DNA from: a virus
Strand: one strand, 5' to 3'
Virus record (IMG/VR): IMGVR_UViG_3300027917_001949
Coordinates: 62,001 to 126,000 of that record
DNA: 64,000 nucleotides
Shown here: piece after piece, positions 52,010-60,499 of the stretch
How the letters are laid out: each line of letters begins with the position of its first letter
Position numbering within the stretch: the stretch's first letter is position 1
The notes under the pieces: generated by a model
Told to the model about the DNA's origin: nothing
Databases searched by the model: none
Seen by the model: the letters and a program-made list of their open reading frames with translations, nothing else
Made by a program: the position numbers and the translations under genes

Positions 52010-52316
52010 CTAATCCCTCTTTCTTTAGGGTATAACATTTGAATCTATCCTCACATACCCCACAAGCATCCAGTGCCCTGAACGTATGACAATCTCTAAC
52101 GTCTACGAAGTCTTTCATTTGAGATGTATTTAGTATCCAAGAATTACCGTCCTCGAACGCTAGCCAGAAGCTGTCTTTACCTACCTTATGCCCGATGTAT
52201 CTAATCCAACCAAACTTTCCGAGAAACGTCTCTTCTCCGATTCTGCCGGTTTCCTTGACATAGACTCTATCACCGACATGGTATGTATTAGTCTCTAACC
52301 GTAATGATTTACTCAA
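51981..52316 (-). CDS. RF-box protein with SH3-like region
   Basis: 111 residues. V-G-D-R-V-Y-V-K-E-T-G-R near 11-22 begins a KOW/SH3-like barrel, followed by C75 and the RF box CGVCEDRFKCYT (85-96). Confidence 0.82.
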   Translation of the reverse strand: MSKSLRLETNTYHVGDRVYVKETGRIGEETFLGKFGWIRYIGHKVGKDSFWLAFEDGNSWILNTSQMKDFVDVRDCHTFRALDACGVCEDRFKCYTLKKEGLDVPVDETGR

Positions 52317-53241
52317 TGGTATCTATCTGCTCAACAGTTTTATCAAGTCTGATACCCCTGAACTGAGGATGCCGTATCGAACTAACACTACCATCAATAT
52401 TGCGTATAATACCATAATGTTTGACCGTAACAACAATCTCCGGTATCACTGTATACACGTCACCTTGCTTGCCGGTAGTAATTAGCTGTAGTTTCTTGAG
52501 CATATCCTCTTTCGTCATGGTCTTTGAGCCAAATCCACCACCAACTCTTGTGAGTCTTTCTACCTTACCATCAACCATATGCCCTACGACCACCGTCAAA
52601 TTTTTTGCCCTCTTTGTACCGGTCTCGTATCCCATAATCACAAGGTCAGCATCTGCCACATACTTACGCTTTGCCCATCTCCCTGTCATACCATCGATGT
52701 ATCTGGATAGGGGGTCTTTCACTACTACACCCTCAAACCCCGCACTAACCACCTTATTAAAGAAGGCATCAAGCTCTGCCTGGTTGTTGCATATTGCCAT
52801 CGGTACGAGTCCAACCTTCTTGTTGTAGAACGTTTGACGTTGTAGTAATTTCCTGATTTCTATATGGTTAGATGTTTTCCACACTTCCTCGCCATCATAC
52901 TTCAAACAACCGAACACTCCCAAGTTTAGGTCATCATCCAACTTGTGACGTGCGAAGTCATAGAAGTTATTCCCGCCACCATATACCAACTCAGCTAAGA
53001 ACACGCTATCATCTGGTATATCTATTTGAGTCACCGGCATGTCAGTGCGTATCCTACCATGCTCTGGTTTGTTTGCGAGATAAATGTCTCCCTGTTTCTT
53101 TATCAGATATTGAAACTCACCGTCCAGTTTAACCTCGGCAATGTTAGGAAATGAAATGTAATCACCCTCTATTTCCATGAAAGGTAATCCCTGATAAAGT
53201 GGGCTATTCTTATCTTGATATGTTTTCATAATGTCCAACAC
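52309..53241 (-). CDS. ATP-dependent DNA ligase
   Basis: 310 residues. Motif I E-V-K-L-D-G near 36-41 with the adenylated Lys, motif III F-L-A-E-L-V near 81, motif IV E-G-V-V-V-K near 171, motif V W-A-K-R-K near 188, and a C-terminal OB fold ending R-H-P-Q-F-R-G-I-R. Seals nicks or, with Ku, double-strand breaks. Length fits the minimal phage or LigC/D type ligase. Confidence 0.92.
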   Translation of the reverse strand: MLDIMKTYQDKNSPLYQGLPFMEIEGDYISFPNIAEVKLDGEFQYLIKKQGDIYLANKPEHGRIRTDMPVTQIDIPDDSVFLAELVYGGGNNFYDFARHKLDDDLNLGVFGCLKYDGEEVWKTSNHIEIRKLLQRQTFYNKKVGLVPMAICNNQAELDAFFNKVVSAGFEGVVVKDPLSRYIDGMTGRWAKRKYVADADLVIMGYETGTKRAKNLTVVVGHMVDGKVERLTRVGGGFGSKTMTKEDMLKKLQLITTGKQGDVYTVIPEIVVTVKHYGIIRNIDGSVSSIRHPQFRGIRLDKTVEQIDTIE

Positions 53242-53459
53242 CTGAATCTATATTTGCAACCTCGACATGCCTTGTCTCGTGTTAGGTATTTAGGATTTCT
53301 TAGGCTACCAAGTCTGGTTATTCCTTGACACTCGCTGAGGTCATGGTCAAATACGTTTCCGTCTGGATAATTCATACTATACTTTTTACGCATTGACTCA
53401 CATACATCTATGTACCGCTTCCTCACTTCGTACTCCAACACGCAAATCGTGCCTTGCAC
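53226..53459 (-). CDS. RF-box protein, box at extreme C-terminus
   Basis: 77 residues; CRGCKYRFRCWT at 65-76 is followed by a single Leu. C7 and C42 earlier. Overlaps the ligase start by 16 nt. Confidence 0.84.
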   Translation of the reverse strand: MQGTICVLEYEVRKRYIDVCESMRKKYSMNYPDGNVFDHDLSECQGITRLGSLRNPKYLTRDKACRGCKYRFRCWTL

Positions 53460-53755
53460 TCGCTACAATCATCTGGTGTAAGTGCCGTACGCCTACAAAA
53501 GGCAAAGATTGTAATATCGGATATACTCTCCCTTTCACGTGTTTCCACAACCAACTCTGCTTTTAGTTTTCGCCATGCCTTGACAAATGCTTCTGTATAC
53601 GCTACCGGTGTATTTGCTATTAACCTTGCGACTGCCGCAGCCGACTTCTCCATCTCCTGTCTACCGGCTGCACGGGTGACAGGAACAGATGTTATGTCAT
53701 ATAAGTCACTATCAGCGTCACCTGCCAACATAATCTTTGGTTCGTTAGCTTCCAC
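53423..53755 (-). CDS. RF-box protein, C-terminal box
   Basis: 110 residues; box CSECKARFACWS at 97-108, another Cys at 86. Ala/Glu-rich helical middle. Short overlap with the next gene. Confidence 0.84.
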   Translation of the reverse strand: MEANEPKIMLAGDADSDLYDITSVPVTRAAGRQEMEKSAAAVARLIANTPVAYTEAFVKAWRKLKAELVVETRERESISDITIFAFCRRTALTPDDCSECKARFACWSTK

Positions 53756-53987
53756 CTACTATTATCCTTTTATTCTTTGGGTCTGTTATCCAGTGCCATC
53801 CAATATGACATTCCTCGCAATATACAACCACATCTAACCAATATCGACTACAATGATGAACTGTTAGATGTGTCACCACACCGCAATTCTCACAGTGACC
53901 TACCCACTCTCTGATGTGCCGTAATATTCTAGTTTTGAGTATACCGACACGAGCTTTTTCCTCGTCCCATACGATGAGTGCCGTCAT
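53745..53987 (-). CDS. HNH-like zinc protein
   Basis: 80 residues. H-C-E-N-C-G...L-T-V-H-H...Y-C-E-E-C-H-I-G-W-H matches the treble-clef zinc core of HNH nucleases, with the His-His pair in place, but no clear catalytic Asn. Nuclease or DNA-binding remnant. Confidence 0.75.
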   Translation of the reverse strand: MTALIVWDEEKARVGILKTRILRHIREWVGHCENCGVVTHLTVHHCSRYWLDVVVYCEECHIGWHWITDPKNKRIIVGGS

Positions 53988-54235
53988 TCGGTTAGTAAGT
54001 ATCCTATTGCATTTTCAACCCGTAGTGCTTCCAGAAACCACTCACTCATACTCGTATTGTATGCCTCGTAACGGTCAACCAACTTCGGATTAAATTGACG
54101 TACCAAGTGCAACCCACAGTCATACTTATCTAATTCTTCCTCGCAATCACAGAAGTTTAAGTATGCCGCTTTCAAGTTTTTATTTGCGTGTTTAAGTAAC
54201 TTTTCCAGTCCTTTTAGTTGTTTGTCCCGCCTCAT
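53984..54235 (-). CDS. 83-residue helical protein
   Basis: From ATG 54235 (GAGGAC upstream). Basic start, K-L-L-K-H-A-N-K-N-L-K helix, C-x-C in the middle (CDCEEE). The longer upstream frame is the shadow of the membrane peptide. Confidence 0.75.
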   Translation of the reverse strand: MRRDKQLKGLEKLLKHANKNLKAAYLNFCDCEEELDKYDCGLHLVRQFNPKLVDRYEAYNTSMSEWFLEALRVENAIGYLLTE

Positions 54236-54342
54236 TTTGTCCTCTTTAATAATAGCGATAACCAACCCAGAACGCAACCCAAGAGAAATCCTCCGATGGC
54301 ACAGAGACAGATGAGTCCTGTCCATTCAAAGATAGTATCCAT
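54232..54342 (-). CDS. 36-residue single-span membrane peptide
   Basis: Helix 8-31 (GLICLCAIGGFLLGCVLGWLSLLL) with KRTK tail. TAATG with RtcB upstream and ATGA downstream. Confidence 0.66.
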   Translation of the reverse strand: MDTIFEWTGLICLCAIGGFLLGCVLGWLSLLLKRTK

Positions 54343-55520
54343 TAGTCACCGCCTGCCTTAAAGTTGTATACTGGTTTCATCATAAACTCAATATCAACGG
54401 TCTCACCGATAGCATCGACTATCATGTCTTTATCCTTGTACGCCATCGGTGACTCGTCGATTGTATCCAGTGTTGCGGTAGTAGTATAAATACCGTCCAT
54501 CTGAGCCGTAAACTCATCCATTGATAGGGTTGCTTTTGCTTTCTTTCTCGATAGGATTCTTCCAGCCCCATGCGGTGCGGAGTAATTCCATTTCTGATTG
54601 CCCTTACCAATACATACCGCAACACCGTCACGCATATTGAATGGTATAACTAACCGTTCACCATCATGTGCCGCAACTGCACCCTTACGGATGATTTTAT
54701 CTTTGAAATTGATGTAATTGTGAACTGTATCGAAGGCATTGTCCGGTGATATAATCTTACCACCTGTCTGAGAAGTCGCTACACCGAAATAATTGAGTAT
54801 AATCTCAAGCATGATACCACGATTTAGTGTGGCGTAGTGTTGTGCTATTCGCATTGCCTGTAGATATTGATAACCACCATGTTCCATTGGTAAATACTCA
54901 AGATTATGATAAGCTGATGCCCCTACGAACATTTCTTTCAATAATTCTTTAGCTTTATTTTGGTAGTAATTTGCAATCTTTAACCCGAAATTTCTGCTAC
55001 CGGAATGAACCAGAAGCCAGTACGTACCATCCTCTGCTTCGTCAATCTCGATGAAATGGTTACCACCACCAAGAGTGCCAAGCGAACCTTTAACCCTGCT
55101 TGACTCTTGTTTTGTCTCATTTGCATAGTACATAATCTCACTATCATCCGGTATGTATGAATCTGGTCGATAGCCGTTTATCATTCGCTGTGAATAATTT
55201 CTTATACTGAATCCACTTGGTATATTAGCCTTGATAAAGTTGTCAAGTTCCTCGAAATCGATTGAGTGAACTGGTAACGGACATGACAACACACCACAGC
55301 CAATATCTACTCCTACTACGTTCGGTATAACATAGTTATTCATCTTTGCTGTGAAACCAATGACCGCACCAGCACCAGCATGACAGTCTGGCATGATTGC
55401 TATGTACGTTTTAGCAAATGCCGGATGATTCAAGAATGAGTATATTTGTTTTACCGTTTCCTCATCTATCTCATCAATCATGACATTTGCCGAGTTGTAT
55501 TTACCCTTGTATGTTATCAT
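54342..55520 (-). CDS. rtcB: RNA ligase RtcB
   Basis: 392 residues. Joins 2',3'-cyclic phosphate or 3'-phosphate ends to 5'-OH RNA ends using GTP and Mn. D-C-H-A-G-A-G-A-V near 45, G-V-D-I-G-C-G near 69 (Mn-binding Cys), G-G-G-N-H-F near 148, H-S-G-S-R near 168, and the guanylylated His in H-G-A-G-R near 318 are all present. Would repair tRNAs cut by host anticodon nucleases. Confidence 0.96.
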   Translation of the reverse strand: MITYKGKYNSANVMIDEIDEETVKQIYSFLNHPAFAKTYIAIMPDCHAGAGAVIGFTAKMNNYVIPNVVGVDIGCGVLSCPLPVHSIDFEELDNFIKANIPSGFSIRNYSQRMINGYRPDSYIPDDSEIMYYANETKQESSRVKGSLGTLGGGNHFIEIDEAEDGTYWLLVHSGSRNFGLKIANYYQNKAKELLKEMFVGASAYHNLEYLPMEHGGYQYLQAMRIAQHYATLNRGIMLEIILNYFGVATSQTGGKIISPDNAFDTVHNYINFKDKIIRKGAVAAHDGERLVIPFNMRDGVAVCIGKGNQKWNYSAPHGAGRILSRKKAKATLSMDEFTAQMDGIYTTTATLDTIDESPMAYKDKDMIVDAIGETVDIEFMMKPVYNFKAGGD

Positions 55521-55740
55521 CCTCTACCTCTACTGTCACTGTCACTTTCTTGCCAATAAGTTTGTCAAAGTCAACGTGGTCTTTGTACTCGTCCCAACTC
55601 TGTAGCCGAACGAACATTCCCTCATCCTTATCATCGTTCGGTACGAACTGGTACATCTTTGCCATTCCACCATCTTCCACCGCAATCCAATCCTCATCGA
55701 CAATCTCTGTAACCTGAAAAACTATAGATTTTTTATCCAT
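55501..55740 (-). CDS. 79-residue beta-rich acidic protein
   Basis: Strand-rich (IVFQVTEIVDEDWIAVED, KKVTVTVEVED), OB-like in pattern, no Cys. Overlaps RtcB by 20 nt. The gap 55741-55808 is AT-rich with no feature. Confidence 0.75.
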   Translation of the reverse strand: MDKKSIVFQVTEIVDEDWIAVEDGGMAKMYQFVPNDDKDEGMFVRLQSWDEYKDHVDFDKLIGKKVTVTVEVEDDNIQG

Positions 55741-55808
55741 TTTTATTGCCTTTTATTAACTGTTTTAACATAAATTTCTGTTATTTTATGCTATTTTATT
55801 GCCGTTTT

Positions 55809-56051
55809 TTAACCGTTATTTTCGTCATTTTTTACTGATTTAGCTTCAGATTTTCCGGTTTCACTGGAGATTTCCGGCTTATTTCTAAAATTACGCACTT
55901 CTGAACCGCATAAAACACACTTTAGATAGTGCTGTTCCACACCTTTTACCCAATCCTTTTCCCATGCCATCGTTCCGTTCGCACACCTAGTACATGGGTA
56001 TGCCCAGAAGTCACCATCGAATGTCTTGACCACCTTAGTTCTTGGTTTCAT
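55809..56051 (-). CDS. 80-residue zinc ribbon protein
   Basis: From ATG 56051. CTRC near 20 and CVLCG near 44 form the ribbon; Lys/Glu-rich disordered C-terminus. Overlaps the upstream gene by 17 nt. Confidence 0.75.
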   Translation of the reverse strand: MKPRTKVVKTFDGDFWAYPCTRCANGTMAWEKDWVKGVEQHYLKCVLCGSEVRNFRNKPEISSETGKSEAKSVKNDENNG

Positions 56052-56343
56052 ACTCTGCCTCTTCCTTCCGGTGTCTACATGATGGACACAGGCTTTCAAG
56101 AATGTCGTTATCGCTCGTTGATATTATGTCTAGGTATGCCTCTACCATCGAACCTTCGATAATTTCCTCAAACAATTCTCCACAGTTGATGCACTTAAAC
56201 TTGAATGCTTGTCTCATACCCAACTGACTAAGAGCCTGATTATGAATCAGTTGCTTGATATTTCCAGGCAAATCGATAAAGTCCATCCCATATTCTTCTT
56301 TGGCTATCTTATCTTCCAATGTCTCTGTACTATGAACCATCAT
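56035..56343 (-). CDS. 102-residue zinc protein
   Basis: Acidic helical start, then CINCG near 50 and CPSC near 87. A ribbon with an unusually long 33-residue insert. Unknown. Confidence 0.75.
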   Translation of the reverse strand: MMVHSTETLEDKIAKEEYGMDFIDLPGNIKQLIHNQALSQLGMRQAFKFKCINCGELFEEIIEGSMVEAYLDIISTSDNDILESLCPSCRHRKEEAEYETKN

Positions 56344-56512
56344 CCCCTTCCCTCAGAGCATCGAACTTTAGTGCCGCTTCGATGCTTAATTCTTCAAGTT
56401 TTCTCCTCGCTTCTTTCATTTCCTGCCAGACTTCCATTCCTCGTTCTGTTCTTATCTCATCGATAAGCCTTTGCTGTTCTTCCTCATCAATGTTCATTTG
56501 CCTGCCCCTCAT
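56330..56512 (-). CDS. 60-residue helical protein
   Basis: Glu/Arg-rich continuous helix with heptad hydrophobics from 8 to 50. Overlaps both neighbours. Possible coiled coil. Confidence 0.72.
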   Translation of the reverse strand: MRGRQMNIDEEEQQRLIDEIRTERGMEVWQEMKEARRKLEELSIEAALKFDALREGDDGS

Positions 56513-56747
56513 ATTGCTCTCGTTCTCTATTAAGAGCCACTTTTACTTGGTTGCGTAATATATATGCTGTTAGGTTAGTATCCAAAGTGAGATAGTACGT
56601 TAATGCCCTCAGTTCAAGAACGGATAACCCGTCAAGCATTGGTTCAATTTTTCGCCAATACTCTCTATTAGCTTCCCAGAATCCTTCTGGGGCTACGAGA
56701 TTACCATGTTCATTGAAATGAATTTTAGTTGGGTCGCTGTTCTGCAT
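56487..56747 (-). CDS. 86-residue protein of unknown function
   Basis: From ATG 56747, with GGAGAAA upstream. E-F-W-E-A-N-R-E-Y-W near 25 and helical C-terminus. No Cys. Unknown. Confidence 0.74.
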   Translation of the reverse strand: MQNSDPTKIHFNEHGNLVAPEGFWEANREYWRKIEPMLDGLSVLELRALTYYLTLDTNLTAYILRNQVKVALNREREQYEGQANEH

Positions 56748-56865
56748 TATTAATGTTTCTCCATAACCACTTGTGCAGGGCATTACTATATCCACCACTA
56801 CAAAATTTCTTATGGATACAAGTGATGCAAACTCCTGCCGAACACGCTGTTCTAATCTTTATCAT
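56725..56865 (-). CDS. 46-residue protein with divergent RF box
   Basis: C8-x4-C13-x2-C16-x5-C22 is exactly the four-Cys spacing of the full RF-box arrangement (CSAGVCITCIHKKFC), but the Arg-Phe order is altered (Lys-Lys-Phe). The basic tail is Trp-rich. Shows what part of the motif is constant: the Cys spacing. Confidence 0.72.
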   Translation of the reverse strand: MIKIRTACSAGVCITCIHKKFCSGGYSNALHKWLWRNINNAEQRPN

Positions 56866-57019
56866 TTAATTTCTCTATTATCTTATCTAGTGCCGCTTTT
56901 AGTTCTGGTGACATGATTGACTCCTCTGTTGGTTCAGGTGGCTGTCTATATGGGTTTGTTTCCCACAGCCGTGACCAGTCAATGATAAATGGATACTCTG
57001 TATACTTGTCGCTATCCAT
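56852..57019 (-). CDS. 55-residue protein of unknown function
   Basis: From ATG 57019 (GGGAGAG upstream). Trp/Pro-rich centre and C-terminal acidic helix. An ATG at 57034 lies too close to the -10. Confidence 0.7.
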   Translation of the reverse strand: MDSDKYTEYPFIIDWSRLWETNPYRQPPEPTEESIMSPELKAALDKIIEKLNDKD

Positions 57020-57035
57020 ACACTCTCCCATCATT

Positions 57036-57065
57036 ATTATACCATATAGCCACGCTATCAGTCAA
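57036..57065 (-). promoter_or_regulatory. promoter TTGACT-N18-TATAAT
   Basis: Minus strand: -35 at 57065-57060 (one mismatch), -10 at 57041-57036, 18-nt spacer. It overlaps the end of the gene at 57058-57519. Confidence 0.78.
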
Positions 57066-57519
57066 CCGGATGAAAGATGCCGTCCACCATCTCCTCCACG
57101 AAATATTCGTCCTCTGTATCATCACCATGCTCACCTTCGAACAGGCTAGTCCAGTCACCTAACGTATCTTTCGCTTCATCGTCCGTCTCTCCATATACAA
57201 AATAGGTTGTATAACTGGTATATGTCTGAGTAATACGGAATTTTCTAGCTTTGATACTTAAACATTTGAAACGGTAACCACACTTGTCACACATGTCACT
57301 GCCACCATGTACAACCTGGCATGCAAGCATTTTCTGCCGATACTCAACTTTCTTCCCTCGACATTCCCTACATTCACCCTCATGTGATTGATTCTTACCA
57401 CAGTGAGGACACCTATACCATGTCAGTTTCCTGCCGGTGCGTACGTAATGACAGTCCTTGCAGTAACCATGATATGTTGGTACACCTTTCTTACCACAGC
57501 CGACACATGTGTTAATCAT
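57058..57519 (-). CDS. multi-zinc plus RF-box protein
   Basis: 153 residues. CVGC/CKDC and CPHC/CREC give two ribbons (5-53), then the RF box at 77-88 (CDKCGYRFKCLS) and an acidic C-terminal domain. Same architecture as 43711-44172 in different sequence. Confidence 0.85.
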   Translation of the reverse strand: MINTCVGCGKKGVPTYHGYCKDCHYVRTGRKLTWYRCPHCGKNQSHEGECRECRGKKVEYRQKMLACQVVHGGSDMCDKCGYRFKCLSIKARKFRITQTYTSYTTYFVYGETDDEAKDTLGDWTSLFEGEHGDDTEDEYFVEEMVDGIFHPVD

Positions 57520-57742
57520 CGTCGTTCCAATAATCCAGTGTTAGTGTGTCTCCATCTGGGCAATGTAAGTAAATACCATATCCATGTTCTATCCAGTATC
57601 CATCAGCTTCGAGTTCTGCCAATAGAGCTTCGTATCCCTTACGATAGTGTGCCACAGCAGACTTATTTGCCCATCTCTCTCGATGGACATAGTAGTATAG
57701 TTCTACTAATGTATATCTACGAAAATCATTTTGGTCTGACAT
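57512..57742 (-). CDS. 76-residue protein of unknown function
   Basis: Helix rich in Tyr/Ala (VAHYRKGYEALLAELE) and an acidic end, one Cys. Short overlaps on both sides. Confidence 0.74.
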   Translation of the reverse strand: MSDQNDFRRYTLVELYYYVHRERWANKSAVAHYRKGYEALLAELEADGYWIEHGYGIYLHCPDGDTLTLDYWNDDD

Positions 57743-58103
57743 AATAATTCTGGTCTAATTCCTCAACGTCTGTATCGTCGCCCCACGAGTTACTATTACC
57801 TTCCTCGTATACGTCTCTACCATTATCCCACACCAGTTCCCGTGCCTCATCCTTGTTCGTTGCATAGACGATACAACTATCGTAGCCGGAATAATACTCC
57901 ATCACATGGTATCGTTTCATTTTAACAGTATGACACTTGAATCGAAAGTCACAACACTGACACGCATCGATAGGTGTGCCAATAATATATCCACATTTAA
58001 GTATTTCCTGCCGGAGTTTTTCACCACGCATTTCACAATACCAACATGAATCATATTGGTTATGTATTCGCCCACATTCAGGACATTTCCAAGTATTAGC
58101 CAT
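57726..58103 (-). CDS. zinc ribbon plus RF-box protein
   Basis: 125 residues. CPEC/CWYC ribbon at 7-23, RF box at 48-59 (CQCCDFRFKCHT) with C37 upstream; acidic C-terminal region. His replaces the usual aromatic after the third Cys. Confidence 0.84.
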   Translation of the reverse strand: MANTWKCPECGRIHNQYDSCWYCEMRGEKLRQEILKCGYIIGTPIDACQCCDFRFKCHTVKMKRYHVMEYYSGYDSCIVYATNKDEARELVWDNGRDVYEEGNSNSWGDDTDVEELDQNYYVRPK

Positions 58104-58590
58104 CGCTCACCGAGGATTCCTTTGCCGGACACCCATCAAGTTTTTTCGTGGTTCGTTCTCCGGTGTATTCAATTTCCGCATTAAGATAATTACAGTACAG
58201 GTCATATTCGTAGCCAGCACCATTATCAAACAGTGGGCATTCTTCGCAGTACTCACCTTTCGGTATCCTGACCTTAACCTCGACGTATTTATCTGCCTCG
58301 ATTAATGTCTCAAAAAATTCAATGGTAGACCTGACGAAATATGCTGCCGTGGATAACCGTTCCGCTGATTTGGCATGAGTATGCATCGCACACCCATCAA
58401 CCCGCCACTCATTACCGTTGCTGTCCGGTGGGTTTAGTGGTATTAAACTCACACTGAGTTTATCTCTCTTGCCGTTAGAAAATTTAACCCAACAGTGAAA
58501 TGTCTCACTACCGTCACGATGAGTGACAACCGCCACCTCCACCGGATATACACCGCAATCGGTTTTTAATTCTATTTTATGCTTTTTCAT
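58096..58590 (-). CDS. 164-residue protein of unknown function
   Basis: Beta-rich N-terminal half with paired strands; later CEEC and C..C near 115-150 (CEECPLFDNG, YCNYL, GCPAK) give a possible cluster or zinc site. Not an RF box. Confidence 0.77.
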   Translation of the reverse strand: MKKHKIELKTDCGVYPVEVAVVTHRDGSETFHCWVKFSNGKRDKLSVSLIPLNPPDSNGNEWRVDGCAMHTHAKSAERLSTAAYFVRSTIEFFETLIEADKYVEVKVRIPKGEYCEECPLFDNGAGYEYDLYCNYLNAEIEYTGERTTKKLDGCPAKESSVSDG

Positions 58591-58871
58591 TTTGCCAACT
58601 TCTTTGGTACTCTCCCTGTACCGTTACACTTGAGACAAGTCCAGTTAGTAGTCGGTGAGCGATGCCCTGACGAACATACACCTGTACCCTTACACTCAGG
58701 GCACTGCTCGTAGAACTTAACTTCCATAGCTATCAAGTTAAGTTTCAGGTCGGTGTATGCAAATGCCAGTTCTTTGAAGCGAGGGTTCAAATAGAACCAG
58801 TCCTCATCAACCCCCGCTTCTCTGGCAAGTTCGTGAGTACAATCCATTAGGTATTCTTTCATAGCACCCAT
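58587..58871 (-). CDS. DnaJ-type zinc finger protein
   Basis: 94 residues. C-P-E-C-K-G-T-G...C-L-K-C-N-G-T-G-R-V is a CxxCxGxG pair as in DnaJ, without a J domain. Helical N-terminus. May act as a thiol or zinc adaptor. Confidence 0.82.
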   Translation of the reverse strand: MGAMKEYLMDCTHELAREAGVDEDWFYLNPRFKELAFAYTDLKLNLIAMEVKFYEQCPECKGTGVCSSGHRSPTTNWTCLKCNGTGRVPKKLAK

Positions 58872-59659
58872 TATAATTCACCCCAAATATTTTCGTAATG
58901 CGATATTACCGTGCCAACCATAAGTTCGGTCTTGGTTCGTATGGTTGACTCGAAGTCACGTCCTTTACCGGTTGCCCATGATTCACCACCAATCGTAACT
59001 TCATAGCTCGGTAGTTCAATGCTTTCCCTGATGCGTGCCCTTATCTTTCCTTCCTTTGTGATAAAGACTTCAACCTTTGGGAAGTGCTTCTGTGTATTTT
59101 CTGCCTCTATCACTCGGTCAATTATCGGTTTACACTCATGGTCAAGCATGTAGTGAGGACTGTCATAAAAGCCCCAACAACTGTCCACGTGTTCACCATC
59201 AGCGTCCTCGATAACGTAGCCGTACACCTGACCGGTGAGGTATTTATCATATGTTTCTACTTCACCCTCTAGTAACTTGATAGCCTTCTGCTCAACTGCT
59301 TTGCTAATCCGTTGCTTGCCGTACTCTTTTCTTAACGTGTCCTTTTCTACGTAGATGAATCCTACCTGCCCCCAATCCCATCCTTGTGGGTCGCAGTGCC
59401 TGAATCCACCGGTGTTCATGCTGATACCGGAATGGTCAATCAGAAATAGCGGTAATGCCACAACATCATCCTGCTCTACGAATTCAATCAAGTCGTGAGC
59501 ATCACCGAAGTCGTGACTATCACCCAAGTCATAGCGTCTGTGAAAACATGCCATTGTCCCGAGATTATCCCAATCTCTAGGACTGCCAGGGTCTATGTCC
59601 TGATAGATTTTAATTTTGTAACCCCTGTATTCCTCGTCCAGTGCCAAATATTCGTCCAT
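58871..59659 (-). CDS. conserved phage protein of unknown function
   Basis: 262 residues. Y-R-G-Y-K-I-K-I-Y-Q-D near 11, N-L-G-T-M-A-C-F-H-R-R-Y, L-I-D-H-S-G-I-S-M-N-T, G-Q-V-G-F-I-Y-V and E-V-E-T-Y-D-K-Y-L-T-G-Q-V-Y-G mark a family that I know from many phages and some archaea. Function unknown. Overlaps the next gene by 1 nt. Confidence 0.85.
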   Translation of the reverse strand: MDEYLALDEEYRGYKIKIYQDIDPGSPRDWDNLGTMACFHRRYDLGDSHDFGDAHDLIEFVEQDDVVALPLFLIDHSGISMNTGGFRHCDPQGWDWGQVGFIYVEKDTLRKEYGKQRISKAVEQKAIKLLEGEVETYDKYLTGQVYGYVIEDADGEHVDSCWGFYDSPHYMLDHECKPIIDRVIEAENTQKHFPKVEVFITKEGKIRARIRESIELPSYEVTIGGESWATGKGRDFESTIRTKTELMVGTVISHYENIWGEL

Positions 59660-59695
59660 TTTTCTTCCTTCTGAGGCTTAGCCCCATACTTTATT

Positions 59696-59977
59696 TTACC
59701 AACAGACTGTGATTAGATAATCTCCCGCTTCAATGATGCCCTTCCAGACAAGGTAACATAAGATGCCACCTGCTCGGTACATCAACTTACCTGATTCTAT
59801 ATCACTCACATCAAAGTCTGTCATGTAATCAACCTTTGCCACGTATGTTTTCGCTATATCGTTCGGTAATTCTTCGTACGCAACAAACTCATATGTGCCG
59901 TTTGCTGATGGTATATTGTCGTTTACGAGCCGGTCAAATTCCTGATAGTCCATAACATTATAAGTCAATTTTTTCAT
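59696..59977 (-). CDS. 93-residue protein of unknown function
   Basis: From ATG 59977. Alpha/beta with a hydrophobic C-terminal strand and Y-N-V-M-D-Y-Q-E-F start. Two Cys. Unknown. Confidence 0.73.
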   Translation of the reverse strand: MKKLTYNVMDYQEFDRLVNDNIPSANGTYEFVAYEELPNDIAKTYVAKVDYMTDFDVSDIESGKLMYRAGGILCYLVWKGIIEAGDYLITVCW

Positions 59978-60083
59978 GCCATCCACACCTATAACAGAAA
60001 AAGAATCGATATTTCCAACCCTTTACATTACGGTCAACGTAATGAGTCTCATGTCTTTGTAGGAAGTGCCGTAGATTTATCAT
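59958..60083 (-). CDS. 41-residue CxxC peptide
   Basis: ATGA overlap with the RF-box gene upstream. Basic, aromatic, with CYRCG near 30; overlaps the next gene by 20 nt. Half a zinc ribbon. Confidence 0.62.
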   Translation of the reverse strand: MINLRHFLQRHETHYVDRNVKGWKYRFFFCYRCGWHEKIDL

Positions 60084-60499
60084 AAGTCCTTTTTCCTTTT
60101 CACATCGAAGCAACGAACCAGATATTTCTGCCGGTTTTCCATCTGGTCATGTCTGAACTTACCTCTGGCATCCCACCTGTTTCGTGATTCAAGCGTGGTT
60201 TGATATTCATTTGGTTGACCGGCATTAACAGTGATAAGTTCATCGGTTTTTTCATACGGAAACATACCCCATTCAGCAAGTATGTCAAAAGCCGTCTCGA
60301 TATACTGTTCACCGTAACCGTAAGTAAATGGTACTCTACCTATCAACTCATTATTTACATAAACATTTACGCTATGGTACGTGTTGCCATTTGTTCGTTC
60401 AAACCATCTCTTTGCTTCAATCATCACGATACAATTGCCAGCACGATTTCCGGTCAAACATTTGAATCGATTATTGCATTGTTCACATACATTATCCAT
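60080..60499 (-). CDS. RF-box protein, box at extreme N-terminus
   Basis: 139 residues from ATG 60499 (GGAGAC upstream in the previous gene). The RF box CEQCNNRFKCLT occupies residues 5-16, the most N-terminal position seen, followed by a beta-rich domain and a basic end. Confidence 0.85.
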   Translation of the reverse strand: MDNVCEQCNNRFKCLTGNRAGNCIVMIEAKRWFERTNGNTYHSVNVYVNNELIGRVPFTYGYGEQYIETAFDILAEWGMFPYEKTDELITVNAGQPNEYQTTLESRNRWDARGKFRHDQMENRQKYLVRCFDVKRKKDL

